A DNA stretch of 15,737 bases, from the NCBI GenBank assembly GCA_030536165.1, contig JAUNQM010000020.1, positions 1 to 15,737 of the forward strand. Reading direction: 5' to 3'. A program made the position numbers and the translations under genes. Under the pieces are notes generated by a model that saw only the letters and a program-made list of their open reading frames with translations, made no database searches and was not told the origin of the DNA. The DNA is from Prevotellaceae bacterium (GTDB lineage: Bacteria; Bacteroidota; Bacteroidia; Bacteroidales; Bacteroidaceae). Below are positions 14,718 to 15,737 of this stretch, piece by piece. Every line of letters begins with the position of its first letter. Position 1 is the first letter of the stretch.

Positions 14718-15341
14718 CTAACACTCAAGGAGTTCAATCTTTTCCTTTATAGAGAACGGCAGGTTGTTGCACACGAAGTTGAGCATCAGTATATCGTTTG
14801 ATATATTGCGCAGTGCAAAGTTTGCTTCCTCTGGTATATCCTCGCTTGTTGCTATGTATTTCAGCGCAAGGTTGCGGCAGTCTTTTAGTGCGGCAGAGAA
14901 CTCCTTGTCTCGTTCTGAAGGTAAGTCCTCTGACATCACGGTTGCGAATCCTTTAAGGTAAGGACGCAGACTTGTTATCTCTTCTAATGTGCAGCGTGAG
15001 AGCGACTGAACGATGACTGTTGTCATATCGTTAGGCATCACGAGCACTTTCACCACTTTGGCAAACACACCAATGCCGTACAGGTCGTCGGCAGTAGGGT
15101 CTTCTGTCTCAGGCGACTTCTGGCTGAATACACCTATTATCAAGTCCTTCTTGAAGGCTTGATTGATGAGTTCGAGCGACGATTTCCTCCCTATGGTGAG
15201 CGGTGTCACTACGCCAGGGAATAGCACAATATTCCTTACGGGAAGGATAGGCACTTCGCCTGGGTCTTCCATCTTGAACAGATTGCGTATGTCGCCTTCG
15301 TAGTCGGCTATCATTGAAAACTGATGATTATCTTGTTCCAT
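14718..15341 (-). CDS. lon: Lon N-terminal substrate-binding domain (5' part of interrupted lon)
   Basis: 207 aa, essentially the complete globular Lon N-terminal (LAN) domain. The hallmark is VPILPVRNIVLFPGVVTPLTIGR at about residues 29-51 (shown here as family identity, not exhaustively), ending ...SIKEKIELLEC followed by TAG. The break falls at the boundary between the globular domain and the coiled coil that leads to the ATPase, a place where a free N-domain might still fold. It starts at the first ATG after a consensus promoter. Alone it has no protease activity. Confidence 0.85.
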   Translation of the reverse strand: MEQDNHQFSMIADYEGDIRNLFKMEDPGEVPILPVRNIVLFPGVVTPLTIGRKSSLELINQAFKKDLIIGVFSQKSPETEDPTADDLYGIGVFAKVVKVLVMPNDMTTVIVQSLSRCTLEEITSLRPYLKGFATVMSEDLPSERDKEFSAALKDCRNLALKYIATSEDIPEEANFALRNISNDILMLNFVCNNLPFSIKEKIELLEC

Positions 15342-15416
15342 ATTATATATCTACTGTTTTTTGTGTCAATCACGCCTTTCGTCAGTCCCTATGACTTATC
15401 GGCACGGTTTAGGGTG

Positions 15417-15447
15417 CAAAGTTACGAATAAGTGAGCGAAAAACAAA
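15417..15447 (-). promoter_or_regulatory. Bacteroidetes-type promoter of lon (lon-tgt-lpt)
   Basis: Minus-strand TTTG (15444-15447), 19 nt, TAACTTTG (15417-15424). Transcription would start near 15410, giving a leader of about 69 nt with a short inverted pair (GTCA...TGAC). No other match of this form lies before tgt or the permease, so these are probably co-transcribed with lon. Confidence 0.8.
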
Positions 15448-15494
15448 ATTTATTTTGATTTTTCCGAACGAGAGTAACATTAGAACTTTTAGTG

Positions 15495-15690
15495 CGACCC
15501 CGCTGGGGTCGAAGTAGGTGATTATATTGCTGTCCGCAGGTCTGCGACCTACGGTTAACAAAGTTCGGCCTCTCCGAGGTCGCTAACCACCATTATTGAG
15601 TGACCTCAAAGAGGTCATACATTGGTATCTGCGGGTCGCAGACCTGCAGTACAAGAACATCACTCTCTACTTCGACCCCAGAGGGTAGGG
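15495..15690. repeat. Nested palindromic intergenic element
   Basis: A composite of short palindromes: CGACCCC-GCT-GGGGTCG (15495-15511), CGCAG-GT-CTGCG (15535-15546), TGACCTC-AAA-GAGGTCA (15601-15617) and CTGCGGGTC-GCA-GACCTGCAG (15629-15649). Two longer matches pair across the whole element: GGGGTCGAAGTAG (15505-15517) with its complement at 15667-15679, and GCAGGTCTGCGACC (15536-15549) with 15634-15647. It can fold as one large hairpin or as several small ones. It lies upstream of the lon promoter and contains no gene. The last 47 nt of the window show nothing clear. Confidence 0.8.
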
Positions 15691-15737
15691 TGCTCAAAAT
15701 TGGTAACGAAAACAGGATTGACTTTTATAGTCATTAT

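Larger units (their letters stand above)
12885..15341 (-). pseudogene. lon: lon, interrupted by one in-frame TAG codon
   Basis: ATP-dependent Lon protease, 818 codons from ATG (15341) to TAA (12885), with TAG at codon 208 (14718-14720). The frame on both sides is the same and otherwise open, and the combined product has normal Lon length and domain order. A single base change, for example from CAG, AAG or TGG, would explain it, so this is either a recent nonsense mutation, a sequencing error or a deliberately split gene. TAG is used as an ordinary terminator by three neighbouring genes, so general TAG reassignment is unlikely. The two open halves are listed separately. Confidence 0.8.

Noticed and set aside
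12885..15341. TAG read as an amino acid throughout this genome
   Set aside because: The polyferredoxin, PqqD-like and HprK-like genes all end at TAG at the expected family lengths, so TAG is a normal stop here.

Overview
The window reads as a chromosomal segment of a Bacteroidales bacterium, most likely Prevotella or a close relative. Four lines support this. The primary sigma factor is the short Bacteroidetes form. Every promoter I can find has the Bacteroidetes layout TTTG-N19/20-TAnnTTTG. Start codons lack Shine-Dalgarno sequences and sit behind A-rich leaders. The gene content (secreted GH2 beta-galactosidase, lon-tgt-lptG order) fits as well. Every gene I accept lies on the minus strand, so the text below runs from right to left, in the direction of transcription.

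Block 1 (15737 to about 10560): a palindrome-rich intergenic element (15495-15690), a promoter (15417-15447), then lon, tgt and a LptF/LptG-family permease. lon is broken by one in-frame TAG codon (14718-14720). The 207 codons before it and the roughly 605 after it are otherwise intact and in the same frame, and together they make a normal-length Lon. The Tgt lacks most of the usual zinc-binding cysteines.

Block 2 (10560 to 6027): a 386-nt gap carries a GGGAGGG hairpin repeat, a period-7 array and the rpoD promoter. It is followed by rpoD, a small secreted protein with a Lys/Pro-rich tail, and a tightly overlapping trio: an HPr-kinase-like P-loop protein, an S24/S26 signal-peptidase-like protein and a PqqD-like protein. 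A BadF/BadG-type N-acetylglucosamine-kinase-like enzyme and a 40-codon basic ORF close the run. The trio resembles parts of RiPP maturation clusters (kinase, peptidase, recognition element), but no precursor peptide gene is visible.

Block 3 (6026 to 1): a 23-bp-period array of AAAGTTG-NNN-CAACTTT palindromes, two consecutive promoters, then lacZ (exported GH2 beta-galactosidase), a membrane polyferredoxin that looks like a NapH-NapG fusion with an internal twin-arginine motif, and the N-terminal 382 codons of a Tat-signal aldo/keto reductase with a C-terminal 4Fe-4S motif. The last two probably form an exported redox pair.

The least expected pattern is intergenic. At least five gaps hold short degenerate tandem repeats of period 7, 8 or 9, each with a fixed core and varying remaining bases, and several leaders share an AACCG-type motif just before the start codon.
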